A stretch of DNA of 64,000 nt from JACJXW01 sp964418125 (GCA_964418125.1 CAYQKY010000007.1:1-64000), one strand, 5' to 3'; numbered from the stretch's first letter, positions 1-8,936 are shown. The notes: generated by a model from the sequence alone, not told the origin. Numbers and translations: made by a program.

Positions 1-162
1 GGACTAAAACTTGTGGGAACCGAATTCCCCAAAATGAACACCCTAGATGTCACCTCGACTTAAACACATACTTTTGCTTCTCTTCTTAGCTAATCACCTG
101 AAAAACAGAGGGCAGCATACAGCTAACGGGAAGTAGTGAAACCCTCCTTTGCCAAAAATGCT

Positions 163-1794
163 CTAATATCCCGGGTTCTGCGACAGGTTCGGGTTGGCAT
201 CCAGCTGATTTTGCGGAATCGGATAAAACTCTTTATACTTTTCTTCCGGATTGGCTTCTTTCAGGAACCAGCCATCCTGCCAGTGGCCAAAGCGGATGGT
301 CGTCGCCCGAGACTGGTTTTCCAGCGCCAGCTCCTTTTTGATCTCCCAGTACAGGTCATCTTCGGCCAGGGCGGAAAGCGGGTCGAGCCCGGCGCGGCCT
401 CTGATCTGATTAACCAGAGAGAGGGCTTCAGCGCTTCCTGCATTCAGGCGCCAGAGGGCCTCTGCTCTTGTCAGCAATACATCGGCGTAACGGAAGATGG
501 GGAAGTCGTTCGAACCACCGCCGGCGATACCGATGGGATATTCAAACTTACCGTAACGGGCGCCGTTGCGGTACAAACATCTGCCGTCGGCGCTGAATTC
601 ATACCCCGGCGTAATGTCGATATTACAAAACTCCCGCCTTTCTTCATCTGTCAACTGGTCGGAAGTCTTGTCGGGCCAGCCGAAGGTGGCCCGGTCAGCC
701 GCCGTCGTATAGTTGTCATAATCTTCTACGCAGTTGATCAACCTGAATTCATCCTTGGGGTTCGCGTAGAAAAAACCAAGTTCTTCCGAGAAAGTGGGTT
801 CTGCTTCTACGGTATACTGCTGGCCGATAATGAACATCCCACGGCGCTTGTCATTGTCGTCAAAGGCGTTGTAAAAGTCTTCCTGTATGCTAAACCCGCC
901 CCAGGGCGTAGCCCCTCCGGAAATGCCGAAAGTGGGGTTGGCAGACTGGTGCAGCGCCTGCCAGCGGATGGCAAAATCGCCGGCATTGACCCGGTCGTAA
1001 GGAACGACGAACATGTTTTCGGCGGAACCTTCGTTTTCGAGCAGGAAGTTGGCGAAATAACCGCTTTCCAGGCTATATACCCCACTGCCAATTATGGCGT
1101 TAGCCGCATCGGCGGCTTCCTGGTAATGCGGCCCGGCGCCAAACCGCTCTGCGTTGATATACAGCTTTGCCAGCACCATATAAGCCACCCACTTATTCAT
1201 CTTGGCGTAGGCCGCCGTACTTTCCGTGGCGTTGGGAATGGCGTCGAGCAGTTCCTTTTCGATAAAAGCAAATGCCTCGGCGGGCGAACTTTGCGCCGGT
1301 TGGGCGTCAGCCTCGGCGAACCTGGTCTCCAGAGGAATATTGCCGAAAAGGTCCAGCGCCATGTAAAAATAAAAGGCCCTCAAGGCTTTGAGTTCTGCAA
1401 TGACCGGATCGTTCGGCTCCAGGTTGGCCTGCAAGGTTTCCAATAAGCGGTTGCAGGTGCCGACCCCGCCAAACCAGGCATTCCATCTCCCGTCGACAAA
1501 ATCCAGGGGGTTAAAGTTATGCTCCACCAGGCGGGGCCATAGGCCACCGTCGTTCCAGCCGCCATTGGAACGAATGGGGACGGTGGCCACATCGGTGGTC
1601 AACTCATTAACTTCGTGGTTGCTCCAGTATTGATAGAGCGGCGTATAGGCCGCAGCGGTAAACGCTGCTAACTGGTTTTCATCCTTAAAGAAATTCTCAG
1701 GGGTGATCTCACTGAAAATCTCCGGCTCCAGGTCTGTACAGCTATACAAACCTGAACCCATTAATATGATGAAGATTATGCTGATCTTTTTCAT
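163..1794 (-). CDS. SusD/RagB-family outer-membrane glycan-binding lipoprotein
   Basis: A 543-residue protein that should sit on the outside of the outer membrane as the lid of a SusC transporter, capturing an oligosaccharide. A lipoprotein signal ends at Cys19 (lipobox LYSC). The TPR-like SusD fold is indicated by the segment ELKALRAFYFYMALDLFGNI near residue 135 and by the C-terminal stretch around IFRYADVLLTRAEALWRLN, both typical of RagB/SusD proteins. The length is normal for the family. It starts 20 bp downstream of the partner SusC stop codon, so the two are almost certainly co-transcribed. The substrate cannot be read from the sequence. The nearby regulator and GH172/sugar-porter genes suggest a pentose- or furanose-containing glycan, which is inference. 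Confidence 0.93.
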   Translation of the reverse strand: MKKISIIFIILMGSGLYSCTDLEPEIFSEITPENFFKDENQLAAFTAAAYTPLYQYWSNHEVNELTTDVATVPIRSNGGWNDGGLWPRLVEHNFNPLDFVDGRWNAWFGGVGTCNRLLETLQANLEPNDPVIAELKALRAFYFYMALDLFGNIPLETRFAEADAQPAQSSPAEAFAFIEKELLDAIPNATESTAAYAKMNKWVAYMVLAKLYINAERFGAGPHYQEAADAANAIIGSGVYSLESGYFANFLLENEGSAENMFVVPYDRVNAGDFAIRWQALHQSANPTFGISGGATPWGGFSIQEDFYNAFDDNDKRRGMFIIGQQYTVEAEPTFSEELGFFYANPKDEFRLINCVEDYDNYTTAADRATFGWPDKTSDQLTDEERREFCNIDITPGYEFSADGRCLYRNGARYGKFEYPIGIAGGGSNDFPIFRYADVLLTRAEALWRLNAGSAEALSLVNQIRGRAGLDPLSALAEDDLYWEIKKELALENQSRATTIRFGHWQDGWFLKEANPEEKYKEFYPIPQNQLDANPNLSQNPGY

Positions 1795-1814
1795 AGTTGT
1801 GAAAGTTTAAGCCA

Positions 1815-4800
1815 TTAGAAACTCACATTTAAACCCAAGGTCCATATCCTGGACGGGAAATAAGTTACCCGCCGGTCAATTCCGGGCACCAGAATATCGC
1901 CTGCAAACTGGTTGTTGCTGTTGCCTTCCGTGCTGGGCCCGGGGTCAAAATAGCGCACCTCGGGATCCGCCCCGGTGTAATCGGTGATCACAAAAATATT
2001 CTGGCCGGAGAAATACAGCCGGAGGGCCCGAAAAGCGCTGTTCTTGGCAAAATTGAAGGTGTACCCCAGCGTGGCGTTGTCCAGCTTCAGGAAGGAGGCG
2101 TCCTCGACATAAGCGGAGTGCCAGGCATCCGTCTGAGCGTCCTGAGGGTTGTAAAAATCCGTGATGATGATATTTTGCCTGCCGGAAACCGCCGGGTGTT
2201 CGAAATAGGCGCGGCTGATATTGGCCAGAGAATGGCCGAAGCTTCCCCGCAAGAAGAAGTTCAGGTCAAGATTCTTAAAGCGCAAAGAGTTGTTTATCCC
2301 GAGGTTGAAATCCGGCAAACCGTTGCCCACTACCACGAAATCATCGGTATTCCGTTCGGTGGTTTCGTTTCCGTCTTTATCCAACAGGACGGCGACGCCA
2401 TCGTCGTTGTAACGCACGAAGATGGGCGCGAGCAACTGGCCAATTTCATCCCCTTCCGACAATCTGGAAATAAAGGTGTTGTTCAAACCGGGAGGGCCGA
2501 TATTGCCTCTGTTGAGTACGACATCCTCGTCCAGGTTCCATTGCACCAGCGTGGTCTTGAAGGTAGAATAATTGGCCGAAATATCCCATGAGAAATCCTT
2601 TCGCTCCAATGCTTTGAAATTCAATTGCACTTCCAGCCCTTTCGTTTCCAACTCACCGACGTTTACCAGGGAAGTTCCGAACTCATTGGGAGGAGTGGGC
2701 ACGGAGATCGTATTCAACAGATCCGACGTATTGCGGATAAAATAATCGACACTACCGGACAGCCTGTAATCCAGCAGAGCAAAATCCAGCCCCAGGTTCA
2801 GTTCTCCTTTTTCCTCCCACTTCAGGTCGGGGTTAGGATTGGAACCGGGGCCGATCGCCGGAACGAACTCACCGTTTACAAACCCGGAACCCTGCCTTCT
2901 CAGCACCGCAAGAAAGGCTAAAGCGTCAGCCGGAGGGTTGCCCGTTACCCCATAACCGGCTCTGAGCTTCAGGTTGTCAAAAAATCCCAAATTGGCGACA
3001 GTGGCTATGTCTACGCCTCCACTCAGGGACCAGAAGTTACCCCAACGGTTGTTGGCGCCGAAACGGGAAGAACCTTCCCTCCGGTAGCTCGCCGTCAGGT
3101 AGTAAGCATTATCCAGATTCAGGCTCGCCCGGCCAAAAAATGCGATCAACCGGGAGCTTGTTTTGAAGGAACTCGCGCTCCTGGTCCCGGCCGGGTTATT
3201 GAAACCGTTCCCTAATCCCAGGTTGTTGAAGGTAACCTCGTTGGTAATGAAATCCGTATTGGTCACCGAGAACCCTTCCGTAGTGAGTTCCTGGAAGGAA
3301 TAGCCGCCTAAGACCGTATACGTCAGATCTCCTTTTTCGCCTTCGTAAGAAGAGGTGAACTCAAACAGCTCATTTACATCATCGCTGGACGTCCTGGTTG
3401 CAATGCCGTTGTTGGCCGGAGCGTTACCGTTGGCCCACAGAGAGTTGTTGCTGATGTAGGTGCCTGTAAGGTTACTTTGCGTTTGGATGGAATAATTGGC
3501 CATCACGGAAAGCCCTTCCAGCAGCTCATATTCTGCTTTAAAATTTCCGATAACCCCCTTGTTGCGGCCGATATTGGTGTTTATTTCGTTCAGTTCAACT
3601 GGATTGAACACATCCTGGGTGCCGGTCTGAAAATAACCCGAAGCAGAATTTGGGTCAAAAATCGGCGCCGTCGGCGGGAAGTTCGTCGAATACCTCAATG
3701 CCTGGGGAAAACCAAAGTCGCTATCGCGCTGCGTAAACGAGGCAATGGAAGTGAGCCTTAAACGGTCATTCAACAGCTTCTGGGTGAAATTTAACCGCGC
3801 GTTGAATTGTTCGAACCCGCGGCCGGTCAGCACCCCTGCTACATCACGGTAATTGACGGAAGCACGATAATTGGAAGAACGGTTGTTACTGGTCACCGCA
3901 ATGTTGTGAACATTGGAAATGCCGGTTTGCGTAATTTCATCTATCCAATCGGTTCTCGACCCCAGGTCCTGCCCCCCCGCTTCGATAAACTGTTCAGGCG
4001 ATGCAATGGGGTGGGTATTCTGGACGCTTTCAAAAGCCACATAACCATTGTAATCCAAACGGGTGTCAGAGACATTGGCCCCCGACTTGGTCGTCACGAT
4101 GATCACTCCGGAACTACCCCGAGTGCCGTATATGGCAGCCGCCGATGCATCTTTTAATACCTCGATGGATTCGATATCGTTGGGGTCCAAGATATCCAGG
4201 GAACCACCGATGACCCCGTCAATAACAACCAAAGGCTCCGAATTTTGCCCTAAAGTGGACAGCCCTCTCAGCCTGATCGCGAAAGGCTGGTTCGGGTTGC
4301 TGCCCGCTCTGGCGATCTGCAAACCAGCCACCTTTCCTTGCAGCAATTGGGTGGGGTCGTTGACGTTACCCCGGTTAAAGTCTTCCGCATCTACAGAAAC
4401 AATGGAACTGGTGATCTCCCGGGATTTTGCCGTACCGTAACCCACGACGACAACCTCCTCCAGCTTGGCTATGTCCTGTTGGAGGGCCACGTCGATAGTA
4501 GTCCGCCCATTGATCGGTACTTCCTGGCTCAGGTAACCAACATAGGAAATAACCAGAACGGCGGCGTCATCGGGGACGGCCAGTTCGTAGTTGCCATCGA
4601 TGTCCGTTACCGTGCCGATCGAAGAAGATCCTTTTACAACCACGGTAGCGCCGATGAGCGGGTCGCCGTTTTCATCCGTAACTTTCCCCGTAATGGTTTT
4701 TTCTGCAGGATCTGCTTTTACAAATCCAACATCGGATCTAAAGGCCGGATTATTGGCCGTAAGTAAAGGATTAACCGAACTGGATGCGCCGGCAATTCCA

Positions 4801-4940
4801 GCCTGGTCGAGATGGACAGCGGCCTCACTTTCCGAAAAAATCGGTTGGAGGCCTGGTGAGCTTTGGGCGGTAAGTGGGAAACTCGCAATAATTAACAGTC
4901 CAAATGTTAAAAATTGCCTGGCCAGGGTCTTTAGTTCCAT
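1815..4940 (-). CDS. SusC/RagA-family TonB-dependent outer-membrane transporter
   Basis: A 1041-residue TonB-dependent importer. Signal peptide about residues 1-26 (ends LTAQ), then about 55 low-complexity residues, a CarboxypepD_reg-like domain (about 83-165, ITGKVTDENGDPLIGATV), a TonB-box-like stretch EEVVVVGYGT, a plug domain (LLQGKVAGLQIARAG, then IESIEVLKDASAAAIYGTRG) and a 22-strand-type barrel ending in a C-terminal aromatic residue (VSF). The CarboxypepD_reg-plus-plug order defines the SusC/RagA class. It is the first gene of a SusCD operon reading away from a divergent Nudix-type regulator. A 146-bp leader separates the start from a TATTTTAG promoter-like box. The spacer between signal peptide and first domain is longer than usual and carries no recognised motif. 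Confidence 0.95.
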   Translation of the reverse strand: MELKTLARQFLTFGLLIIASFPLTAQSSPGLQPIFSESEAAVHLDQAGIAGASSSVNPLLTANNPAFRSDVGFVKADPAEKTITGKVTDENGDPLIGATVVVKGSSSIGTVTDIDGNYELAVPDDAAVLVISYVGYLSQEVPINGRTTIDVALQQDIAKLEEVVVVGYGTAKSREITSSIVSVDAEDFNRGNVNDPTQLLQGKVAGLQIARAGSNPNQPFAIRLRGLSTLGQNSEPLVVIDGVIGGSLDILDPNDIESIEVLKDASAAAIYGTRGSSGVIIVTTKSGANVSDTRLDYNGYVAFESVQNTHPIASPEQFIEAGGQDLGSRTDWIDEITQTGISNVHNIAVTSNNRSSNYRASVNYRDVAGVLTGRGFEQFNARLNFTQKLLNDRLRLTSIASFTQRDSDFGFPQALRYSTNFPPTAPIFDPNSASGYFQTGTQDVFNPVELNEINTNIGRNKGVIGNFKAEYELLEGLSVMANYSIQTQSNLTGTYISNNSLWANGNAPANNGIATRTSSDDVNELFEFTSSYEGEKGDLTYTVLGGYSFQELTTEGFSVTNTDFITNEVTFNNLGLGNGFNNPAGTRSASSFKTSSRLIAFFGRASLNLDNAYYLTASYRREGSSRFGANNRWGNFWSLSGGVDIATVANLGFFDNLKLRAGYGVTGNPPADALAFLAVLRRQGSGFVNGEFVPAIGPGSNPNPDLKWEEKGELNLGLDFALLDYRLSGSVDYFIRNTSDLLNTISVPTPPNEFGTSLVNVGELETKGLEVQLNFKALERKDFSWDISANYSTFKTTLVQWNLDEDVVLNRGNIGPPGLNNTFISRLSEGDEIGQLLAPIFVRYNDDGVAVLLDKDGNETTERNTDDFVVVGNGLPDFNLGINNSLRFKNLDLNFFLRGSFGHSLANISRAYFEHPAVSGRQNIIITDFYNPQDAQTDAWHSAYVEDASFLKLDNATLGYTFNFAKNSAFRALRLYFSGQNIFVITDYTGADPEVRYFDPGPSTEGNSNNQFAGDILVPGIDRRVTYFPSRIWTLGLNVSF

Positions 4941-5085
4941 GTCTTCGCCTTTTAGTTTGTTTATAAAAGTATGTTACAGATTGAGTAATAGCAAACAGGC
5001 CGTTCCAACCATTCACCTAGTCAAGCTCTCTCTTTTGCCTCCATTTGAACTTCATGAAAATGTATTAAGGCTTCTGCGTATTGAA

Positions 5086-5093
5086 CTAAAATA
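5086..5093 (-). promoter_or_regulatory. Candidate -7 box for the SusCD operon
   Basis: On the minus strand the bases read TATTTTAG, one mismatch from the Bacteroidota -7 consensus TAnnTTTG. It lies 146 bp upstream of the SusC start, and the shared operator motif begins 14 bp further upstream. The single mismatch and long leader keep confidence low. Confidence 0.35.
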
Positions 5094-5106
5094 AGATTGT
5101 CCGTGG

Positions 5107-5142
5107 GTACTTTTACAAGCGTAAAATAAACACTTGTTTTTG
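5107..5142. promoter_or_regulatory. Candidate operator, SusC side
   Basis: This site contains a perfect inverted repeat TTTTAC-AAGC-GTAAAA (5111-5126) followed by ACACTTGT (5130-5137). The core GTACTT then ACAAGCGTAAAAT matches the site at 5467-5486 with one inserted base and two substitutions. It lies in the -33 zone of the SusC promoter candidate. Binding by the divergent Nudix-fold regulator is inference. Confidence 0.5.
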
Positions 5143-5292
5143 GTAGTTCAAAATTTTTTTTCAATTTTCCATCAAAATACAGCATAATCTGAGTATCAAA
5201 GCGGCTTTCGCCTTAGAAAATTATATTGAAGACGGGAATAAAAGATGTAACGTTTTGCGTAGTTGCCCTGAAGACGCCAAAAAATTTTGGTT

Positions 5293-5326
5293 CGCCCTGT
5301 GGAATTTGTATTTATTCCACAGGGCG
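5293..5326. repeat. Perfect 13-bp inverted repeat (hairpin)
   Basis: Arms CGCCCTGTGGAAT (5293-5305) and ATTCCACAGGGCG (5314-5326) are perfectly complementary around an 8-base loop. It lies mid-way between divergent promoters, far from any gene end and without a following T run, so it is not an obvious terminator. It resembles a REP-like palindrome or a structural element. Confidence 0.6.
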
Positions 5327-5458
5327 GGCCGAGTTAGCGCTGAATACCGGCGCAGTAAGGAAAGGGAGTAGAAAAAAGTGGCAATACACCTGTTGCGAAC
5401 TGCCATTGCAATTAATGTATAAAACTAATACCTTTAACTCCTTTCTTAAAAGTGTATT

Positions 5459-5485
5459 TTTTACACGTACTTCACAAGTGTAAAA
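5459..5485. promoter_or_regulatory. Candidate operator, regulator side (autoregulation)
   Basis: Perfect 8-bp arms TTTTACAC (5459-5466) and GTGTAAAA (5478-5485) flank an 11-bp spacer. The right half, GTACTTCACAAGTGTAAAAT (5467-5486), is nearly the same as the SusC-side site. It covers the -33 region just upstream of the box at 5493-5500, a position where a repressor would block its own promoter. Confidence 0.5.
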
Positions 5486-5492
5486 TTCCGCT

Positions 5493-5500
5493 TATTTTTG
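5493..5500 (+). promoter_or_regulatory. -7 promoter box of the Nudix-type regulator
   Basis: TATTTTTG is an exact match to the Bacteroidota -7 consensus TAnnTTTG. It ends 26 bp before the ATG at 5527 and lies 7 bp downstream of the candidate operator. Confidence 0.55.
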
Positions 5501-5526
5501 GGAATTCAAATCTTCAACCGAATTTT

Positions 5527-6231
5527 ATGCGCAATACCCATAAAAAGGCTTTCTATCAGGACGCCACTCCTCTCCTGGTAGCGGTGGACTGCATCATCTT
5601 CGGCTTCGACCTCGAGGAACTGAAACTGCTCCTGTTCAAGCGCAAGGTGGAGCCCTTTAAGGGGGAGTGGTCCGTGATAGGCAGTTTTGTACAGCCGGAA
5701 GAAAGCGTCAGCTCGGCGGCCTCCAGGGTATTGGGCGCTTATACCGGGCTGGACGGGATCTTCATGGAGCCCCTGGGCTGCTACGGAGAAGTAGAAAGAG
5801 ATCCCGGGGCACGGGTCATTTCTCAGGCTTATTTTGCCCTCATCCGCCTTGGCGAGGAGGAAGCGCAGGCGGTAGAAACCTACCAGGCCAAATGGTTTGG
5901 CCTCGGCGCTGTGCCACCGCTCATACTCGACCACAACCAAATGGTGGAAGATGCATTACGGGCGCTTCGCCGAAAGGCCCGATACCGCCCGATCGGTTTC
6001 GAGCTGCTTCCGGAAAAGTTCACCATACCACAATTGAAGAGGCTGTACGATGCCATTTACCAGCAAGAGTTCGACCGGCGGAACTTCAGAAAAAAGATAC
6101 TTTCGATGAATGTACTGGACAAGCTGGACGAAAAGGACAAGTCCAACTCCAGAAAAGGGGCGTTTTTGTATCGCTTTAACCGGCAGCGATACGAAGAAAT
6201 GATAGAAAAAGGAATTGATTTTGTTTTATAG
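5527..6231 (+). CDS. Nudix-fold transcriptional regulator (AraR/NrtR-like), catalytic box lost
   Basis: A 234-residue cytoplasmic regulator: an N-terminal Nudix-like effector domain (about 10-150) and a C-terminal winged helix (about 165-234). The architecture is that of NrtR and the Bacteroidetes AraR arabinose regulators. The Nudix box is recognisable at residues 51-75 but R-E-x-x-E-E has become R67-V68-L-G-A71-Y72, so three metal-binding glutamates are missing and hydrolysis is not expected. A longer in-frame start exists at 5452, but it would run through the promoter and operator; the ATG at 5527 follows the -7 box closely. The gene is divergent from SusCD and ends 15 bp from the convergent GH172 gene. 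Sugar sensing with control of SusCD and itself is inference from the paired operator sites. Confidence 0.82.
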   Translation: MRNTHKKAFYQDATPLLVAVDCIIFGFDLEELKLLLFKRKVEPFKGEWSVIGSFVQPEESVSSAASRVLGAYTGLDGIFMEPLGCYGEVERDPGARVISQAYFALIRLGEEEAQAVETYQAKWFGLGAVPPLILDHNQMVEDALRALRRKARYRPIGFELLPEKFTIPQLKRLYDAIYQQEFDRRNFRKKILSMNVLDKLDEKDKSNSRKGAFLYRFNRQRYEEMIEKGIDFVL

Positions 6232-6246
6232 GGCCATCCGAAATAT

Positions 6247-7491
6247 TCACTTCTCCTCCAGGCCGTAAATTCGTTCATTCACTCCTTCAATAGCCGGAAG
6301 GCCAATAGCTGGCTTATCCAGGTAGAAAAAGGCGATGGAACACACCTGGTCGGACCGGTAATAGTTCATGTGCCCGTCGGGCAGCGAAGGGCCGTCCGGC
6401 CGGGGGACAGGGTCCATATCCAGCAGGCGCACGAAATCCCCGAATTTTCCGTTCTCATGGGCATCGATCGAAATAGGGATCATGGGGACGCCCTTATTGT
6501 AAAGCTCCGCTACTTTCTGCCGGGCGGACCCGCCGATCTGCTGGAGCGTCACGCGGCAGTCCTCATGGAAGTATACCGGGTCAGGCACATGGTATCGGTA
6601 GAAACCCCAGTACCGTCCGTCTTTCAGGGTGCAGCCCTGGTAGCGGTGGAAGTACACCCCCTGCCCCCAGCCCGTACCGATGTAATCTTCGGTGCCGGTG
6701 CCCACCAGAGTTGGGAACTCACTGTCACCGTCGAGGAATACCTTCACTTCCCCTTCTCCCCACCAGTGATCCTCGTAAACCGGGTTGGTGACGACCCCGA
6801 TGTGGGCGCCCAGGTACTTACCCCGGCCTTCCACCTTTGGCAGGACCTCGAAATCCACGCCCAGCTCCGTTGCCGGGCTGTGGTTCCAGAAGGCGTGGAA
6901 GTAAAGGGCATCGTCACTGACAGGCTCCAGGGTGAAATTCACATCGTAAAAAATGTGGGACACCTGATAGGGAGCATCGTTGGCCACTTCGATCCGGGCG
7001 CCCTTGCGAAAAGGCATGGGAATGAAGCAGTTGTAAGAGCGGCCTTCCGGATTGGAAAAGAATTCGTTCTGAAAAGCGGCATTCCGGCCGAGAATGCTGC
7101 CGAAAAAATCGCCGAAAGGGGCCGAAACGGCTGGTTTCTCATTCCCATCCCAAAACATCTCAATGCGCAGCGAACGTAACGTTTCCGGGTCCTTCTGCAT
7201 GATGGTTATCCACATCCGGCGGACGACGCCGCTGCCCTCCACATCCAACAGTACCTTGCGCTCCCCCGGGGCCAACCGCTCAAAGGCCCTCCCTTTGGCG
7301 CCCCGGTTCTCCTTGCCCCCCTGCCCTTTTGCCGCCTGCGGGTTCTCGAAGCTGGCCCACCGGGTGCTTGCTTCAGGCTGCATTTCATAAAGGGCCAGGG
7401 GCTGTTCTGCTTCCGGCGCCTTCTGCTGCTTCCCGGCACAGCCGGCCAGTAGGCCAGCCAGCGCCAGAAATAGTAAGCTGATATTTTTCAT
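6247..7491 (-). CDS. DUF2961 / glycoside hydrolase family 172 lipoprotein
   Basis: A 414-residue lipoprotein (lipobox LAGC, Cys18) with the DUF2961 fold now classed as GH172. Family members act on furanosides such as difructose dianhydrides and D-arabinan. Characteristic motifs are visible: RMWITIMQKDPETLRSLRIE, then WWGEGEVKVFLDGD and VGTGTEDYIGTGWG around residues 240-275. The glutamates in GEGE and GTEDY are the likely catalytic pair. It lies 24 bp downstream of a sugar-porter gene, probably in one operon, and converges on the Nudix-type regulator. The exact substrate is unknown. An AraR-like regulator nearby makes arabino- or fructofuranose plausible, which is inference. Confidence 0.88.
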   Translation of the reverse strand: MKNISLLFLALAGLLAGCAGKQQKAPEAEQPLALYEMQPEASTRWASFENPQAAKGQGGKENRGAKGRAFERLAPGERKVLLDVEGSGVVRRMWITIMQKDPETLRSLRIEMFWDGNEKPAVSAPFGDFFGSILGRNAAFQNEFFSNPEGRSYNCFIPMPFRKGARIEVANDAPYQVSHIFYDVNFTLEPVSDDALYFHAFWNHSPATELGVDFEVLPKVEGRGKYLGAHIGVVTNPVYEDHWWGEGEVKVFLDGDSEFPTLVGTGTEDYIGTGWGQGVYFHRYQGCTLKDGRYWGFYRYHVPDPVYFHEDCRVTLQQIGGSARQKVAELYNKGVPMIPISIDAHENGKFGDFVRLLDMDPVPRPDGPSLPDGHMNYYRSDQVCSIAFFYLDKPAIGLPAIEGVNERIYGLEEK

Positions 7492-7515
7492 GATCCCATT
7501 GTTATGAGGAAAGGG

Positions 7516-8922
7516 TCAGATCTCCCCGTACCGCTCCTCCCAGAGGTGTTCGATCTTCTCCAGGGACTGCCCTTTGGTCTCCGGAATGAATTTCCAGGTA
7601 AACCAGATGATGATGGCAATGAACCCAATGAATAAAAAGTAGGGCAGCGAGCCGTTCCAGAAGCCGCTGATATTCGCCTCGCTTTCCACGACCATAGGAA
7701 AACTCTGGGACACCAGGTAATTGGCCCCCCACTGCACGGCCACGGCTATGGACATGCCGATGCTCCGGATGGAATTGGGGAACATTTCCGAGAGGATGAC
7801 CCATACGATGGGCCCCATCGACATAGCGAAGGACCCCACAAACGTCAGGATGCCGATCAGGGACAGGAGGCCGACCTGCCCGGCCATAAGAGTGGAGCCC
7901 AACATCAGGAAACCAACCAGCATACCTACCGAGCCGGAGATGACCAGTGGTTTGCGCCCCCATTTGTCTACCGTGAACATCGCCAGGAAAGTGAAGGCCA
8001 CATTCACGCCGGCAAGCAGCACCTGCTGGGCCAGCACATCTTCCTGGCCGAAGCCCAGTGCTTTCTCAAAGATGTCGGCGCCGTAATAAAGCACCGCATT
8101 GATGCCCGTAAACTGCTGCAGGGCGGATAAGACAGAGCCAATCAGAATAATGGGAAAAACGGACTTCCGGAAAATATCCTTAAAGGAAAGGCCTCCCCGC
8201 TCTTCGCGGATGGACTGGCGAATCTCCTGCATTTCGGTTTCCGCAATTTCGGGCCCATGAACCCGGGTGAGTACGGCCATCGCTTCTTCGGCCCGCCCTT
8301 TCAGCATCAGCCAGCGCGGGCTTTTGGGCACCAGGAAAAGCAGGAGGAAAAAAAGGAGGCAGGGCGCCAGCTCGGACCAGAACATCAGCCGCCACCCCCG
8401 GTTGACGTTATACGCCTCTTCTTGTCCGCTCCCGATAAAATAAGTCACCAGAAAGACGACGAAAAAGCCGATCACGATGGCCATCTGGTAAAAGGTAACC
8501 ATCTTGCCGCGAATACCGGCCGGGGACAGTTCGGCAATATAGGTCGGAGCATTCATGGAGGCAATGCCGATGCCCAGGCCGCCGATCAGGCGAAATGCGA
8601 CCAGCAGGGAAACCGACTCTGGCAGGAAAGCGGGCAGCCCCGACCCCCAGGCCGATATCGTAAACAGCAAAGCCGAAAGCACCAGAGAATACTTTCGCCC
8701 CAGGATGCGGCTCAGGGGCCCGGACAGGAGAGCGCCGGTAAAACAGCCCAGCAAGGCGCTACCCACTACCCACCCCTTCATGGCGGCGGACAAGTCAAAA
8801 TACTTGCTGAAATAGAATTGCGTGCCGTTGATCACGCCGGTATCGTAGCCAAACAAAAGGCCTCCCAGAGCGGCAATGATGCTGATCATGATCAGGTAAA
8901 AAGGGCTCCCTTCTTTCAACAT
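7516..8922 (-). CDS. MFS sugar porter (XylE/AraE-like)
   Basis: A 468-residue inner-membrane sugar:proton symporter or facilitator of the major facilitator sugar-porter family, with 12 predicted membrane helices. Diagnostic motifs are LLFGYDTGVINGT in helix 1, SRILGRKYSL in the helix 2-3 loop, GIASMNAPTYIAELSPAGIR in helix 4-5, PKSPRWLM before the central loop, QQFTGINAVLYYG in helix 7 and PETKGQSLEKIE at the C-terminal end. These place it with xylose, arabinose and hexose porters. It precedes the GH172 gene by 24 bp. A 14-bp palindrome lies 15 bp upstream of the start. It probably imports the monosaccharide released in the periplasm; which sugar is not determinable here. Confidence 0.93.
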   Translation of the reverse strand: MLKEGSPFYLIMISIIAALGGLLFGYDTGVINGTQFYFSKYFDLSAAMKGWVVGSALLGCFTGALLSGPLSRILGRKYSLVLSALLFTISAWGSGLPAFLPESVSLLVAFRLIGGLGIGIASMNAPTYIAELSPAGIRGKMVTFYQMAIVIGFFVVFLVTYFIGSGQEEAYNVNRGWRLMFWSELAPCLLFFLLLFLVPKSPRWLMLKGRAEEAMAVLTRVHGPEIAETEMQEIRQSIREERGGLSFKDIFRKSVFPIILIGSVLSALQQFTGINAVLYYGADIFEKALGFGQEDVLAQQVLLAGVNVAFTFLAMFTVDKWGRKPLVISGSVGMLVGFLMLGSTLMAGQVGLLSLIGILTFVGSFAMSMGPIVWVILSEMFPNSIRSIGMSIAVAVQWGANYLVSQSFPMVVESEANISGFWNGSLPYFLFIGFIAIIIWFTWKFIPETKGQSLEKIEHLWEERYGEI

Positions 8923-8936
8923 TTGTCTAAAGTTTA

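Larger units (their letters stand above)
4941..5526. other. 586-bp divergent intergenic region (SusC / Nudix regulator)
   Basis: This stretch holds no convincing gene. It contains two promoter-like boxes facing outward (5086-5093 on the minus strand, 5493-5500 on the plus strand). Beside each is a copy of a shared motif: GTACTT, a short spacer, then ACAAGyGTAAAAT. A perfect 13-bp hairpin lies near the middle (5293-5326). Short open frames across 5221-5483 on both strands look non-coding: they span the hairpin and the regulatory sites and show no recognisable protein pattern. Confidence 0.7.

Noticed and set aside
1..162. A gene at the left edge
   Set aside because: The first 162 bases have no coding pattern or promoter or terminator that I can support; they are simply downstream of SusD.
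136..1446. A 436-codon open frame on the plus strand across the first SusD gene
   Set aside because: It is antisense to a clear SusD protein, has no recognisable motif, and such long antisense frames are common in GC-rich coding DNA.
5221..5483. Short open frames on both strands in the SusC/regulator intergenic region
   Set aside because: They cross a perfect hairpin and the operator sites, overlap each other, and encode no recognisable protein.
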